Origin: Rothia nasimurium
GTDB lineage: Bacteria > Actinomycetota > Actinomycetes > Actinomycetales > Micrococcaceae
Reading direction: 5' to 3'
Length of the DNA stretch: 64,000 nt
Assembly: GCF_928392795.1 (NCBI RefSeq)
Contig: NZ_CAKMTJ010000002.1
Span: 124,001 to 188,000, forward strand
This document shows positions 33,673-42,303 of this stretch, piece by piece. The position numbers and the translations under genes are program-made. Below the pieces are notes generated by a model. It did not search any database, had not been told where the DNA came from, and worked only from the letters and a program-made list of their open reading frames with translations. The number at the start of each line of letters is the position of its first letter. The first letter of the stretch is position 1.

Positions 33673-33894
33673 TCAGACCCCGAGCTCATCCCACAATTCC
33701 TGGGCGGGGCGGGTCTCACGGCCGTCTGCCTCGAAGCGCGCCAACGCCTGCTGTGCCCATACCTGTTCTTCCTGCTGCTCAAGATAATTAAGTACAGCAG
33801 AACGCACTAGCTCTTCGGTGCTCGTACCAAGAGCGGAAGAAAGACTCTGTAGCTGTGCCTCTTCAGTAGCTGTAAACTCAACATGCACGGTCAT
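33673..33894 (-). CDS. Antitoxin of the RelE-type pair (ribbon-helix-helix-like)
   Basis: From ATG 33894 the product has 73 residues. MTVHVEFTATEEAQLQSLSS then STEELVRSAVLNYLEQQEEQ suggests an N-terminal ribbon-helix-helix DNA-binding part, followed by an acidic C-terminal tail that would wrap the toxin. GGAGAG precedes the start. A longer frame to 33948 exists but has no ribosome binding site. It should autoregulate the operon together with the toxin. Confidence 0.8.
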   Translation of the reverse strand: MTVHVEFTATEEAQLQSLSSALGTSTEELVRSAVLNYLEQQEEQVWAQQALARFEADGRETRPAQELWDELGV

Positions 33895-34030
33895 AGGTTC
33901 TCTCCTTACTGTGCTTTCCAGTATGGCAAACGGCTGTACTTTCAACAATAGGATATTGTTCTGGGCTTGCTTTCTGTGATGAAGAAGCTGGGAGTATTTT
34001 CAGGGATAAGCGCACGGTAAAGTTTTGCCC

Positions 34031-34468
34031 ATGAACATCGCTTTTACTTTTTCAGTAGGTCTGGTACCTAGCCAGCAGGAACTGGTAGACCTCTACACCT
34101 CTGTTGGGTGGAGCGCTTACACCGACCACCCTGAAGACCTGGTGCCCATGTGCACCGGTAGCCTTTACCTGGCGGTAGCCCGCGAGGACGCCACCGGCCG
34201 ACTCGCCGGGCTAGTGCGGGTTGTCGGCGATGGGGTCAGCATCAGCTATATTCAAGACCTACTCATCAACCCGGACTTTCAGAAGTCCGGCCTTGGTTCC
34301 CGCCTGCTCGACATGGCGCTGGCTGCCGTCGGCGGCGTCCGCCAGGTCTACATCACCACAGACACCCACCCTAGCAACCAGCACGTCATCGACCTCTACC
34401 GGGGCAGAGGCTTTGCTCCCGTTGAGGGCTACGGCTGCGTGACCCTGGCAAAATTTACCTTTGACTAG
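34031..34468 (+). CDS. GNAT family N-acetyltransferase
   Basis: From ATG 34031 the protein has 145 residues. ISYIQDLLINPDFQKSGLGS is the acetyl-CoA-binding motif A (Q-x-x-G-L-G), followed by LLDMALAAVGGVRQVYITTD and GRGFAPVEGYG. The N-terminus PSQQELVDLYTSVGWSAYT is typical of a large group of small actinobacterial and firmicute GNAT enzymes. Substrate unknown. It is monocistronic, convergent with the TRIC gene. Confidence 0.82.
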   Translation: MNIAFTFSVGLVPSQQELVDLYTSVGWSAYTDHPEDLVPMCTGSLYLAVAREDATGRLAGLVRVVGDGVSISYIQDLLINPDFQKSGLGSRLLDMALAAVGGVRQVYITTDTHPSNQHVIDLYRGRGFAPVEGYGCVTLAKFTFD

Positions 34469-34527
34469 GTCAAAGGGGTATTTCTTAGATCCATCATTTT
34501 ATACTGTGAAAACCGTAAAAGTATCCC

Positions 34528-35301
34528 TTACAGCCGCCCCTCGCGGTGGGCTCGGGCTGTTTCTTCGTCGATAATCCGCATCTCCTGGGTCAGCGGGGCT
34601 CCGGGAACCCACCGGTCGCGCCCAGCTGGGCGACGGCGTCCTAACCGCAAACGGGGCCGGGGCACCTTGAGCTGAACCGGCTCCGGCAACTGCCAGCGGC
34701 GCCACCGCGCCAAAATACCCATAACCAGGCAAGTCACAATAGAAAGAGCCATGCCCAGAACCTGCTGATTCCACAAAACCACGCACAGGGCAACCTCAGA
34801 AGCCCCCACAAAAGCCACCGTGGCATAGAGTGGGCTCCCGCCCAGAATCGCCGGAATACGGTTGACCATAATGTCGCGCAGGGCCCCACCGCCCACAGCC
34901 GTCACCACACCCAGGGCAATCGCCGGCAGCCAGTGCAGCCCCAGGGCGAGGGCCTTGATGGTTCCGGTGGCGGTCCAACAGCCCATGCCCAGAAAATCCG
35001 CCACGAGCAGGGTGCGGTCAGCCCAGCGGGACCCAAAATCCATCAGATAGGCCAGAGCCGCAGACCCCAGCGCAGCCACCCAATAGTAGCTATCGGTCAG
35101 AGCAACGGGAAAACCGGTATCGAGCAAAACATCACGAATAATGCCCCCGCCCATCGCTGTAATGACCGAGAAAATAATGAACCCCACAATATCGAAACGG
35201 TGGGCGCGGGCAACCGCCCCACCCAACAGACCGTTGGTGACAATAGCGGCAACATCAATCACACGGAACCAGGTTTCTGGCTCAAAATCAAAAGGGGGCA
35301 T
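34528..35301 (-). CDS. Trimeric intracellular cation (TRIC, UPF0126) channel family protein
   Basis: The 257-residue membrane protein shows the two UPF0126 repeats: FDIVGFIIFSVITAMGGGII with RDVLL, and LGVVTAVGGGALRDIMVNRI. Seven hydrophobic segments are followed by a basic cytosolic tail of about 50 residues. Prokaryotic TRICs are K+ or anion-permeable channels. Its ATG directly abuts the stop codon of the gamma-glutamylcyclotransferase-like gene, so both are one operon. Confidence 0.9.
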   Translation of the reverse strand: MPPFDFEPETWFRVIDVAAIVTNGLLGGAVARAHRFDIVGFIIFSVITAMGGGIIRDVLLDTGFPVALTDSYYWVAALGSAALAYLMDFGSRWADRTLLVADFLGMGCWTATGTIKALALGLHWLPAIALGVVTAVGGGALRDIMVNRIPAILGGSPLYATVAFVGASEVALCVVLWNQQVLGMALSIVTCLVMGILARWRRWQLPEPVQLKVPRPRLRLGRRRPAGRDRWVPGAPLTQEMRIIDEETARAHREGRL

Positions 35302-35751
35302 TTACTCGGTCCACTCGCCGCCCGGCACCAGGGGGTAGCGCTCGCGCAGCTGCGCCTGCTTGCTCACCGGCGGAATGTAGACCCAGGCGGTGACCGGCTC
35401 ACCGGCGTCCGTCACAACCTCGGCCAGTACCCGGTTGTAGAGGTTGTCATCGTGCACAGGACGCGCGGGGTCGGTTCCCTCAAGCTCATCGAGGGAGGCA
35501 GCAACGGCCTCCCAGTCGGCGGGGTCTACAAAGACCAGGGTGCCGCGCACCACCGGGGCGTCCTGCCCGGCGGCGTCGCTGCCGACCGATGCGGACGCCG
35601 GGAGCAGGTAGGGGTAGGAGCCGTTCGTGACCAGCTCGTAGCCGGTAATAGTCGCATCGGTGCGGTTGGAATCAGCCCCGCGGAACCAGCGATTATTGCT
35701 CATGCCGGGGCGCAGGGTGCCGTAAACGAAAACGGGGTGGTGGGCTGTCAT
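35302..35751 (-). CDS. Gamma-glutamylcyclotransferase-like (AIG2/GGCT) protein
   Basis: From ATG 35751 (MTAHHPVFVYGTLRPG) the protein has 149 residues. VFVYGTLRPGMSNN is the family substrate-binding loop, and LDELEGTDPARPV carries the catalytic-type Glu. VTAWVYIPP is a later family strand. Members release 5-oxoproline from gamma-glutamyl peptides, but many are uncharacterised. A further upstream start (35826) is possible but has no ribosome binding site. It is the first gene of an operon with the TRIC channel. Confidence 0.85.
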   Translation of the reverse strand: MTAHHPVFVYGTLRPGMSNNRWFRGADSNRTDATITGYELVTNGSYPYLLPASASVGSDAAGQDAPVVRGTLVFVDPADWEAVAASLDELEGTDPARPVHDDNLYNRVLAEVVTDAGEPVTAWVYIPPVSKQAQLRERYPLVPGGEWTE

Positions 35752-35834
35752 GCCTCTATCGTACCTATGAGGTGCGCTCAGAAAGTTAGGTGGCGCAGGC
35801 TCACAGCGAGCGCGAGCCTGCTTCACCTATTCGC

Positions 35835-37049
35835 TTACTTGAGCACCGTCGGCACGAACCGGCAGTAGCCGTCGGTAATTGCCCCGTCTGATTCGCGCAC
35901 GCCGAAGCCCACGGAGCGTCCGCCCACCACCCAGGCCCCGATGATGGGGTAGTTGGGTTCGCCGGCGTCCCCGGTGAAGTTGGGTGGCTGCACGTACTGC
36001 TGGTAGATGTACTCGTGGTCGGCGGCGGTTTCGGTCATGTAGCCGTCGGTGTGGGCAACCTGCACCCCGTGGGTCGGGGCGTTCACCACGATACCGTCGC
36101 CCTCCCGCCCAAAGATGGGTTTCTTCACCCAGTCGGTGAAGCCGTGGTGAGCAGATAAGGACGCCGGCAGCAACAGCGGGTGCCCCGGAAAGAGCTCCCA
36201 GAGAGCGACCATCAGCACCTTGTTGGAGAGGAACATCTTCCAGGCAGGCTCAAACCAGTTCTCCATGGCAGCGTAGCCGCCCTCGAAGAGGACCTGCCCG
36301 TAGGCGTCCTCAACCATGTCTTCCCACGGGTAGAGCTTGAAGAGGTTGTGCACCTGCCGGTCGTGGTGATCGAGCCAGATGCGGCGGTCGGCGTCCCAGT
36401 AGAGGTCATCGATGCGCATGATGTGGGTTTCCCAGCCCGCCATGTGCGCGGCGTGGGCTACGACCTTGAGGTTTTCAAGGTCCTCGCCGAGCTCGTCGAT
36501 GTCTTCGTTCACGCAGGCCAGGTGCAGAACCGGGTGCTTGACCCGCTGACGGATCTGCGCCCAGCGGGCGACAAAGGCGTTACCCAGGTCGTTCCACTCT
36601 TTGAAGCCGCGCAAATCCAGGCGCTGGTCATTGAACCAGGTGGACTGGCTGACCGCCGCCTCCACCAGGCCGGTGGGAGTATCGGCGTTGTATTCCAGAA
36701 TTTTGAGCGCGTGAGTCTCGGGGTTGTAGACAAAATCAAAGCGGCCGTAGAAGTCGTATTCGTGCCAGCGCCAGGAATCGATCGCCAGTTTCAGCGCAGC
36801 GTCGCTTAGCCCCAGCTTGTACTTGAGGGGGCCGGCAATGATGTGGTCGATGGCAGCAACGCACATGCGGTGGGCCTCTTCGACCTGCTCCTGCAGCCAG
36901 AGGGCCTCAGCCACGGTGAATTCGTAGGCAGCAAACTCGTTCCAGTAGTGGTCGGTGTCGTCGGGGCCTTCGAGCGAATAGACCAGTCCCTCAGCGGCGA
37001 TAGTCTGCTCCCAGTTATGGCGGCCCAGGGGGAAGGACAGTCGTCTCAT
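35835..37049 (-). CDS. Glutathionylspermidine synthase family protein (YgiC-like ATP-grasp)
   Basis: The 404-residue protein matches the GSP synthase/YgiC family throughout: HYWNEFAAYEFTVAEALWLQ, YGRFDFVYNPETHALKILEY, then NADTPTGLVEAA, and the ATP-grasp end FVKKPIFGREGDGI-like WVKKPIFGREGDGIVV. YgiC homologues ligate by ATP-grasp chemistry; the substrate is not known. Actinobacteria of this group lack obvious glutathionylspermidine, so a peptide or amine ligase role is inferred. The upstream Ser/Gly-rich gene ends five bases before it. Confidence 0.88.
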   Translation of the reverse strand: MRRLSFPLGRHNWEQTIAAEGLVYSLEGPDDTDHYWNEFAAYEFTVAEALWLQEQVEEAHRMCVAAIDHIIAGPLKYKLGLSDAALKLAIDSWRWHEYDFYGRFDFVYNPETHALKILEYNADTPTGLVEAAVSQSTWFNDQRLDLRGFKEWNDLGNAFVARWAQIRQRVKHPVLHLACVNEDIDELGEDLENLKVVAHAAHMAGWETHIMRIDDLYWDADRRIWLDHHDRQVHNLFKLYPWEDMVEDAYGQVLFEGGYAAMENWFEPAWKMFLSNKVLMVALWELFPGHPLLLPASLSAHHGFTDWVKKPIFGREGDGIVVNAPTHGVQVAHTDGYMTETAADHEYIYQQYVQPPNFTGDAGEPNYPIIGAWVVGGRSVGFGVRESDGAITDGYCRFVPTVLK

Positions 37050-37054
37050 TGGCC

Positions 37055-37675
37055 TTAGCCTCCCTTGGTTCCGCCGCCGGTCTTCGACCCGCCGCCAAAG
37101 CCGCCGCGACTCTTCTTGGTGGTGGTGTCTTTCTTGGCATCCTGGTTGAAACCGCCGTAGGAGTCCCCGCTCTGGCTCGATTTAACCTGCGAATTTTCCA
37201 CGGTATAAGAGCTCTTTGACTCGCGGAAAGACTCGGCAAACCCGCCGCCCTGCGAAGGCAGGTTACGGAAGATCGTGCCATCGGACGGGCGAATCTCCGA
37301 CCCGCCTGCCACCTTCTCACCCACCTTGGGCAGGGTCGATGACGAAGAATAGGGCACCCAGTAGGAGCGCCCGGTGCCGCCCCCGCCGCCACTGCTGCTG
37401 GAACCTGAGCCGCTGCCGTCCTCGCACTCGGAGTTCTCAAGACGCTGCCCGGTGCCCGGGTCGTAGCAAATCTCGGCGTACTCCTTGGAACTGCCGCTGA
37501 TCTGCGAACTGGTGGAGGAACGTCCGCCCTGCTTCTGCGACGACGAGGACGAACTACCCAACAGCGGCGCCACACGGGCAGGGGTAGCGTGGTTGGTAGC
37601 GCCAATACCGATAATGGCCGCCCCGCCCGCAAGCAGGGCCAGCACGGTCTTGGTCGCGCGTGAGAACCTTGGCAT
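37055..37675 (-). CDS. Ser/Gly-rich exported protein paired with the YgiC-like ligase
   Basis: The 206-residue protein starts with a hydrophobic anchor or signal (TKTVLALLAGGAAIIGIGA). Low-complexity Ser/Gly stretches, a small motif EICYDPGTGQRLENSEC with two Cys, and SYWVPYSSSSTLPKVGEKVA follow. The Ser/Gly tail ends GGGSKTGGG. Proteins of this style commonly precede YgiC-like genes (compare the ygiB-ygiC pair), so it may be the acceptor or partner of the ligase. Function is unknown. Spacing of five bases implies an operon. Confidence 0.7.
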   Translation of the reverse strand: MPRFSRATKTVLALLAGGAAIIGIGATNHATPARVAPLLGSSSSSSQKQGGRSSTSSQISGSSKEYAEICYDPGTGQRLENSECEDGSGSGSSSSGGGGGTGRSYWVPYSSSSTLPKVGEKVAGGSEIRPSDGTIFRNLPSQGGGFAESFRESKSSYTVENSQVKSSQSGDSYGGFNQDAKKDTTTKKSRGGFGGGSKTGGGTKGG

Positions 37676-37801
37676 GAAATCTCCCGATGGTAGGTGAGTG
37701 TGTTCCCTCCCTATTTTAGGACGGGTAGGCGCTCACCTGCGCAAAGGGGCGCCCGCAGAGTGGGCAGGCGGACGCGGACGCGCGGGGCGGTTCGGGTGCC
37801 T

Positions 37802-39910
37802 CTAGCGGGTTGCCAGCACCTGGGCGATAGCTTCGAGAGCTTCCTCGTTCTGCAGGGAGGAGGTATCGCCCAGTGACCGGCCCTGGTAGAGCTCACCGAG
37901 CAGGCGGCGGGTAATCTTGCCCGACCGGGTCTTAGGAATATCGGCTACGGCGATGACGTCCTTGGGCTTGGCAATCGGCCCAATCTCGTGGCGGATGTGC
38001 TCGGTCAGCGCCGCCTTCAACTCTTCGGCGCTCAAGGCACGACCGGCCTCAGAGAGAGTCACATAGGCAACCGCCTGGTGGCCGGTCAGCTCGTCCTCCA
38101 CCGGGCAGACCCCGGCCTCCACCACAGCCTCATGCGTGACCAGGGCAGACTCAATCTCAATGGTCGACAGGCGGTGGCCCGAAATGTTAATAACATCGTC
38201 GATACGACCCAGAATATAGACATCGCCCTCGTCATCGACCTTGGCGCCGTCACCGGCCAGGAACCAGCCGCGCTCGCCGTAGTGGCGCCAGTAGGAATCG
38301 AGGTAGCGCTGGGGGTTGCCCCAGACCGTGCGGGCCATGGACGGGCCAATCTTATCGACCACAATGAAGCCCTGCAGGCCGGGCTCCACGTCGACCCCGT
38401 GCTCATCGACCACGCGGGTTGAGATACCCGGAACTGCCCGGGTCGCACAGCCGGGCTTGGACGCGGTGTGGGGTGCGTCGTCCGCGAAGGTGCCAGCGGG
38501 CGCGAACTGGGGGTCGTGCGGACGCGGCGAGCAGACGGTCGAGCCCGTCTCGGACTGCCACCAGGTGTCGATGAAGGACGCGGTGCCCCCGCCCACGTGC
38601 GTCCGTAGCCACCGCCAGGCCTCGGGGTTGATGGACTCGCCCACCGACCCCAGCAGACGTACCGACGAGAGGTCGTACTTGTCGGCGGGTGGGCCGTCGG
38701 GGAAGGCCCCCATGAGGGAACGAATCAGGGTGGGAGCGGTGTAGTAGTTGGTCACCCCGTAGCGTTCAAGCACCTCAAAATGGCGCTCGAAGGTGGGGGT
38801 GTTGGGGGTGCCCTCGTAGATCACTTCGGTGACGCCGTTGAGCAGCGGCCCGTAGATTTCGTAGGTGTGGGCGGTGACCCAGGCCAGGTCGGCGGTGCAC
38901 CAGTGAACGGTGTTCTCGACCTTGGCGGGGTCGTTGATGGTTGATAGCTCGTCCACGCGGCGCTGACCGCGCTCGTCCTCAATCTCGGGGAGCAGGTCAA
39001 AGAGCAGGGCGTGGGTGTAGGCAACCTGGGTCAGGTAGCCCGCGGACGTGTGCACCAGGCCCTTGGGCTTACCGGTGGTGCCGGAGGTGTAGATGATAAA
39101 GAGCGGGGTTTCAGCGTCAAAGAGCTGGTAATCGTGGGTGTCGGGTAGGTTATCGACCAGGTCGTGGTACCAGACGTCGCGGCCCTCGGTCCAGGGCACG
39201 GCGGCGTGGGCTTCGGGGGTGCCCGCGGTGCGGTCAACCACAATGACGTGCTCGATGTTGTTTTCACCCGAGCAGGCTTCGTCGGCGGTGGCCTTAACCG
39301 GGACCACGGTGCCGCGGCGGTTCTGCCCGTCGGTGGTGATGAGCACCTTAGCGCCGGTATCTTCCACGCGGAACTTCAGAGCCTCAGCCGAGAAACCGCC
39401 GAAGACCAGGGAGTGAATAGCGCCAATACGGGCGCAGGCAAGCGTGAAGATGATGGTTTCGGGAATCACCGGCAGGTAAATCACCACACGGTCACCCTTG
39501 CCGACGCCCAGCTTCTCCAGGCCGTGGGCTGCCTTAGCGATCCGGCGCTGCAGCTCGGCATAGGTAATGGCCTCGCGGTCACCGGGTTCACCTTCGAAGT
39601 AGAGAGCCACCTTATCGCCCTGACCCGCTTCGACGTGGCGGTCTACGCAGTTGTAGGCAACGTTGAGCTTGCCGCCCTCGAACCACTTAATCTCGGGCAC
39701 GGTGAACTGCTCGATACCCTCATCATCGAGGCCCAGGCTCTGCGGCTTGGCGAAGGTGTGGGGGTTGGCTTCGTCAAACATCTCACCCCAGGTCAGGCGG
39801 GCCTTGGCCTGGTCAGCCCAGAACTGGATTCGGGCTTCATCTGAGATGAGCGCCGGGTTGGGCGTGGGATTGAAGGGGTCGGTGTACACGAAGTCGGCAG
39901 GTGCGCCCAA
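37802..39910 (-). CDS. acsA: Acetyl-CoA synthetase
   Basis: Acs makes acetyl-CoA from acetate, ATP and CoA. The 702-residue enzyme has the AMP-binding core IIYTSGTTGKPKGLVHT, WWQSETGS, GDGAKVDDEGDVYILGRIDD and the C-terminal PKTRSGKITRRLL, with the lysine that is regulated by acetylation in homologues. It begins at TTG 39910 with GGGAGA seven bases upstream. Those purines overlap the P1 arm of a SAM-I riboswitch that ends nine bases before the TTG. SAM control of acs is unusual. It is monocistronic. Confidence 0.95.
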   Translation of the reverse strand: MGAPADFVYTDPFNPTPNPALISDEARIQFWADQAKARLTWGEMFDEANPHTFAKPQSLGLDDEGIEQFTVPEIKWFEGGKLNVAYNCVDRHVEAGQGDKVALYFEGEPGDREAITYAELQRRIAKAAHGLEKLGVGKGDRVVIYLPVIPETIIFTLACARIGAIHSLVFGGFSAEALKFRVEDTGAKVLITTDGQNRRGTVVPVKATADEACSGENNIEHVIVVDRTAGTPEAHAAVPWTEGRDVWYHDLVDNLPDTHDYQLFDAETPLFIIYTSGTTGKPKGLVHTSAGYLTQVAYTHALLFDLLPEIEDERGQRRVDELSTINDPAKVENTVHWCTADLAWVTAHTYEIYGPLLNGVTEVIYEGTPNTPTFERHFEVLERYGVTNYYTAPTLIRSLMGAFPDGPPADKYDLSSVRLLGSVGESINPEAWRWLRTHVGGGTASFIDTWWQSETGSTVCSPRPHDPQFAPAGTFADDAPHTASKPGCATRAVPGISTRVVDEHGVDVEPGLQGFIVVDKIGPSMARTVWGNPQRYLDSYWRHYGERGWFLAGDGAKVDDEGDVYILGRIDDVINISGHRLSTIEIESALVTHEAVVEAGVCPVEDELTGHQAVAYVTLSEAGRALSAEELKAALTEHIRHEIGPIAKPKDVIAVADIPKTRSGKITRRLLGELYQGRSLGDTSSLQNEEALEAIAQVLATR

Positions 39911-39919
39911 GGGTATCTC

Positions 39920-40036
39920 CCATCGGTAGCTGGCTGTAGCACCGGCGCCGGTTCTCGCAGGACGCCCGTGGGCGGCTTGTTCGGCGTGGTTGCTGCGATC
40001 GTCGTAGAGCCAGGTCTCTCGTATCGCTCTTGATGG
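39920..40036 (-). promoter_or_regulatory. SAM-I riboswitch immediately upstream of acsA
   Basis: The reverse strand reads AAGAGCGATACGAGAGACC, TGGCTCTACGACGATCGCAG, CAACC, a longer variable arm, then CCGGTGCTACAGCCAGC. It is closed by P1 CCATC/GATGG at the outer ends 40036 and 39920. This is the SAM-I core with an extended P3 region. P1 is followed at once by GGGAGA and TTG, so SAM binding would hide the ribosome binding site of acsA (translational control). Alternative reading as a chance resemblance is unlikely given both core blocks and P1. Confidence 0.8.
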
Positions 40037-40177
40037 ACAAAATCTCTTTCAGGGTAAGCACCTGCGAGCCACTGCTACTAAACCGTGACGCCCCTTAACG
40101 TTTATGACGCCGCGTGACGCACGTCCGTCCGCCTGCGTCCGCTGCCCCCGCACGTCCGTCCGCCCCGCTGGCCTTGA

Positions 40178-40238
40178 GTGTGGCGGGAAATGCCATCTGC
40201 ACGAGAACCGTTCGCGCTGATGGCACTTACCGCTACAC
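40178..40238. repeat. Dispersed palindrome, family B, copy 1
   Basis: GTGTGGCGGGAAATGCCATC and GATGGCACTTACCGCTACAC form arms around a 21-base centre beginning TGCACGAGAACCG. It lies 3' of the AbiEi/DUF559 gene. The centre is identical to copy 2. Confidence 0.85.
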
Positions 40239-40290
40239 ACAACTATCACGCCCATGCATAAGGAGGCTGCACCCCGCATCCGCTGCACTT

Positions 40291-41217
40291 CTAGCGCACC
40301 CCGGCACCAATCAACAGAGCGCGGAAGGCCTCGGGCGACCGCATAATATCGTCCCAGGTGACACGCAATACCCGGTACCCGAGTTGCTCGAGATCCCGGT
40401 GGCGTCGCTTCTCCCGCCGAATCACATGAACCGGGTTACCATGACTGCCGTCGTATTTCACGTTGCCATCAACCTCCACAATGACCCGAAACTCCTCCCA
40501 CAGAAAGTCAGGACGGTACACAGAATTACCTACCCGGATACTCACCTGTTCCTGAGGTGGGGTGAAACCCCAGGTCACAATGCGGTAGCGGGCAATAGTT
40601 TCTGCGGGGGACTCAGCCTTATCACTCATCAGTTCTGCAACCGCACGAGCGGTGCACACACCCTTGCCCTTCAGCCGCGTGATAGCTTCCCGTAAACCTT
40701 CCATCGATACAAGCTTTCGGTTCAGAAAGTAGTCAGCAACGCAGAGAGCATCAAGTACGGGGAGAGTCAGAGCGCAATCAAGCACGGTCTGCAGCGGCGA
40801 GGTAACGAAGGCTCCCTGATGGAAGATACTGTCAGCGCATATATCTTCACGCCCTCTACTGACGTGCACCTGCGGCCGTGACCGCACCGTGGAGGCGGGG
40901 TGGCTCACCCAAATTTTGCGGGGGAGACGCAGTAGAGGGGCATCCCACCACAGTGCTGCGGATACATGACTGAGCACATAATGCTGGTGCGTTTTGATAA
41001 AGCTGACGTGGCGAGCTTTGGTGCGGGTTGCCTCGTCCCATTGAATCCACTGCTGGGCATCAACATAGGCGTTAGGCATAATTCGAATCAGCCTGCCTTG
41101 AGCACAGCGCCGGCGGATGGTGGAAGGGCTGATGCCTCCGTGCCTTAGCTCTCGGGCGGTTTTGATGTCGTTGAAAAAATGTTCCATGGGGCGACTCTTG
41201 CCCTGGAAAGCTGACAT
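40291..41217 (-). CDS. AbiEi-like / DUF559 endonuclease-fold protein
   Basis: The 308-residue protein has an N-terminal winged-helix-like part (GISPSTIRRRCAQGRLIRIM then PNAYVD) as in AbiEi-type antitoxin domains. The C-terminal part is a DUF559/Vsr-like restriction-endonuclease fold with YRPDFLWEEFRVIVEVDGNV, where D and ExD-type residues fit a nuclease core, followed by RREKRRHRDLEQLGYRVLRV. Such proteins are abundant in Actinobacteria and have no proven role. The partner of an AbiE system (AbiEii) is not adjacent. It is flanked on both sides by the same palindrome (family B). Confidence 0.8.
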   Translation of the reverse strand: MSAFQGKSRPMEHFFNDIKTARELRHGGISPSTIRRRCAQGRLIRIMPNAYVDAQQWIQWDEATRTKARHVSFIKTHQHYVLSHVSAALWWDAPLLRLPRKIWVSHPASTVRSRPQVHVSRGREDICADSIFHQGAFVTSPLQTVLDCALTLPVLDALCVADYFLNRKLVSMEGLREAITRLKGKGVCTARAVAELMSDKAESPAETIARYRIVTWGFTPPQEQVSIRVGNSVYRPDFLWEEFRVIVEVDGNVKYDGSHGNPVHVIRREKRRHRDLEQLGYRVLRVTWDDIMRSPEAFRALLIGAGVR

Positions 41218-41345
41218 GGCAAGAGCTACCAGACAATCTGTGGATAACTTGTGCCTAAATCGGCGGGTCTTTGCTGCCAGCGATTAATGTGTCGTGATGG
41301 TGACGCGGATGTGCAGAGGCATGGCACTCGCAGCAGCGGCACTCG

Positions 41346-41412
41346 TGAATGTAACGCTAAATGCCATCTGCACGAGAACCGTTCGCGCTGATGGCATTTA
41401 GCGTTACATTCA
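41346..41412. repeat. Dispersed palindrome, family B, copy 2
   Basis: TGAATGTAACGCTAAATGCC and its complement GGCATTTAGCGTTACATTCA pair around the same centre as copy 1, in direct orientation relative to it. It lies 3' of the ssu-type operon and is probably its terminator. Confidence 0.88.
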
Positions 41413-41443
41413 AGGGTGAGAGACGAACCTCCCACCTCTTCTT

Positions 41444-42301
41444 CTAGTTGCTGGGGAACCGGGCCTTGACCCAGCGTTCGAATACACCCAGCAGGGCGTC
41501 GGTGATCTTACCCAGGATAGCGAGTAGCACGATGGCCAGGAGCAGGCGGTCGGTGCGGCCGTTGTTCTGGGAGTCGGTGAGCAGGAAGCCCAGCCCCATC
41601 GAAGCACCGAGCAGCTCGGCGGCGACCAGGAAGAGCCATGCCTGCGCCAGGGCCAGCCTCAGACCCGAGACCACAGCGGGCAGAACGGCAGGTAGCTGCA
41701 CGGTGGTAAAGAGGTTGATGCCGCGGACGCCGAAGGTGCGGGCCGCTTCAACCAGCTTGGGGTCCACGTGGGCTAGGGCAGCTGAGACGGTGGTGTAGAC
41801 CGGGAAAAAGGCACCGATAGCGATGAGGGTGACCTTGGAGTTCTCGCCGATACCAATCCAGAGCAGTAGCAGGGGCACCCAGGCCAGCGAGGGCACAGCG
41901 CGCAGAGCTCCGATGGTGGGGGCTGCGAGCACCTGGGCCCAGCGGGAGAGCCCTACCCAGGCTCCGAGCAGCAGCCCCAAGAGAGCGCCGATGCTGAAGC
42001 CCAGTACCACGCGCTGGGTTGAGATTGCGACGTGCAGGCCGAGCTGGCCGCGTCCTGCCAGATCGAGGGCGGCAGCAACCACCTTGGAGGGGGCGGGGAG
42101 CTGAACTGCGCTGAAGACCCCGGCGGTGCTCAGGTACTGCCAGAGCGCCAGAAGAATCAGGGGCAGCAGGGCGCCGAGCCAGGGAGCCCACCTGCGGGTC
42201 AGCAGGGGGCGGCGGGGCGGGCGCGCGGACGCCGGTGTTTCGGTTCGCGCCAGACGGCGGCGGGTTGCCGGCCGGGTGGTGAGGTCAGAGGTAACTGACA
42301 T
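41444..42301 (-). CDS. ssuC: ABC transporter permease, SsuC/TauC type
   Basis: The 285-residue permease has a basic N-terminus, then about six membrane helices. RVVLGFSIGALLGLLLGAWV, FFPVYTTVSAALAHVDPKLVEAA and TVQLPAVLPAVVSGLRLALAQAW are the SsuC/TauC hallmarks, the middle one being the ATPase-coupling loop region. It is the last gene of a three-gene operon (ATPase, binding protein, permease), two bases after the binding protein gene. The SAM-I riboswitch at the head of the operon implies a sulfur compound as substrate. Confidence 0.88.
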   Translation of the reverse strand: MSVTSDLTTRPATRRRLARTETPASARPPRRPLLTRRWAPWLGALLPLILLALWQYLSTAGVFSAVQLPAPSKVVAAALDLAGRGQLGLHVAISTQRVVLGFSIGALLGLLLGAWVGLSRWAQVLAAPTIGALRAVPSLAWVPLLLLWIGIGENSKVTLIAIGAFFPVYTTVSAALAHVDPKLVEAARTFGVRGINLFTTVQLPAVLPAVVSGLRLALAQAWLFLVAAELLGASMGLGFLLTDSQNNGRTDRLLLAIVLLAILGKITDALLGVFERWVKARFPSN

Positions 42302-42303
42302 GA

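Noticed and set aside
33407..33894. The toxin-antitoxin pair as part of a larger mobile element
   Set aside because: No integrase, attachment repeat or element boundary is visible; the preceding hairpin is an ordinary bidirectional terminator.
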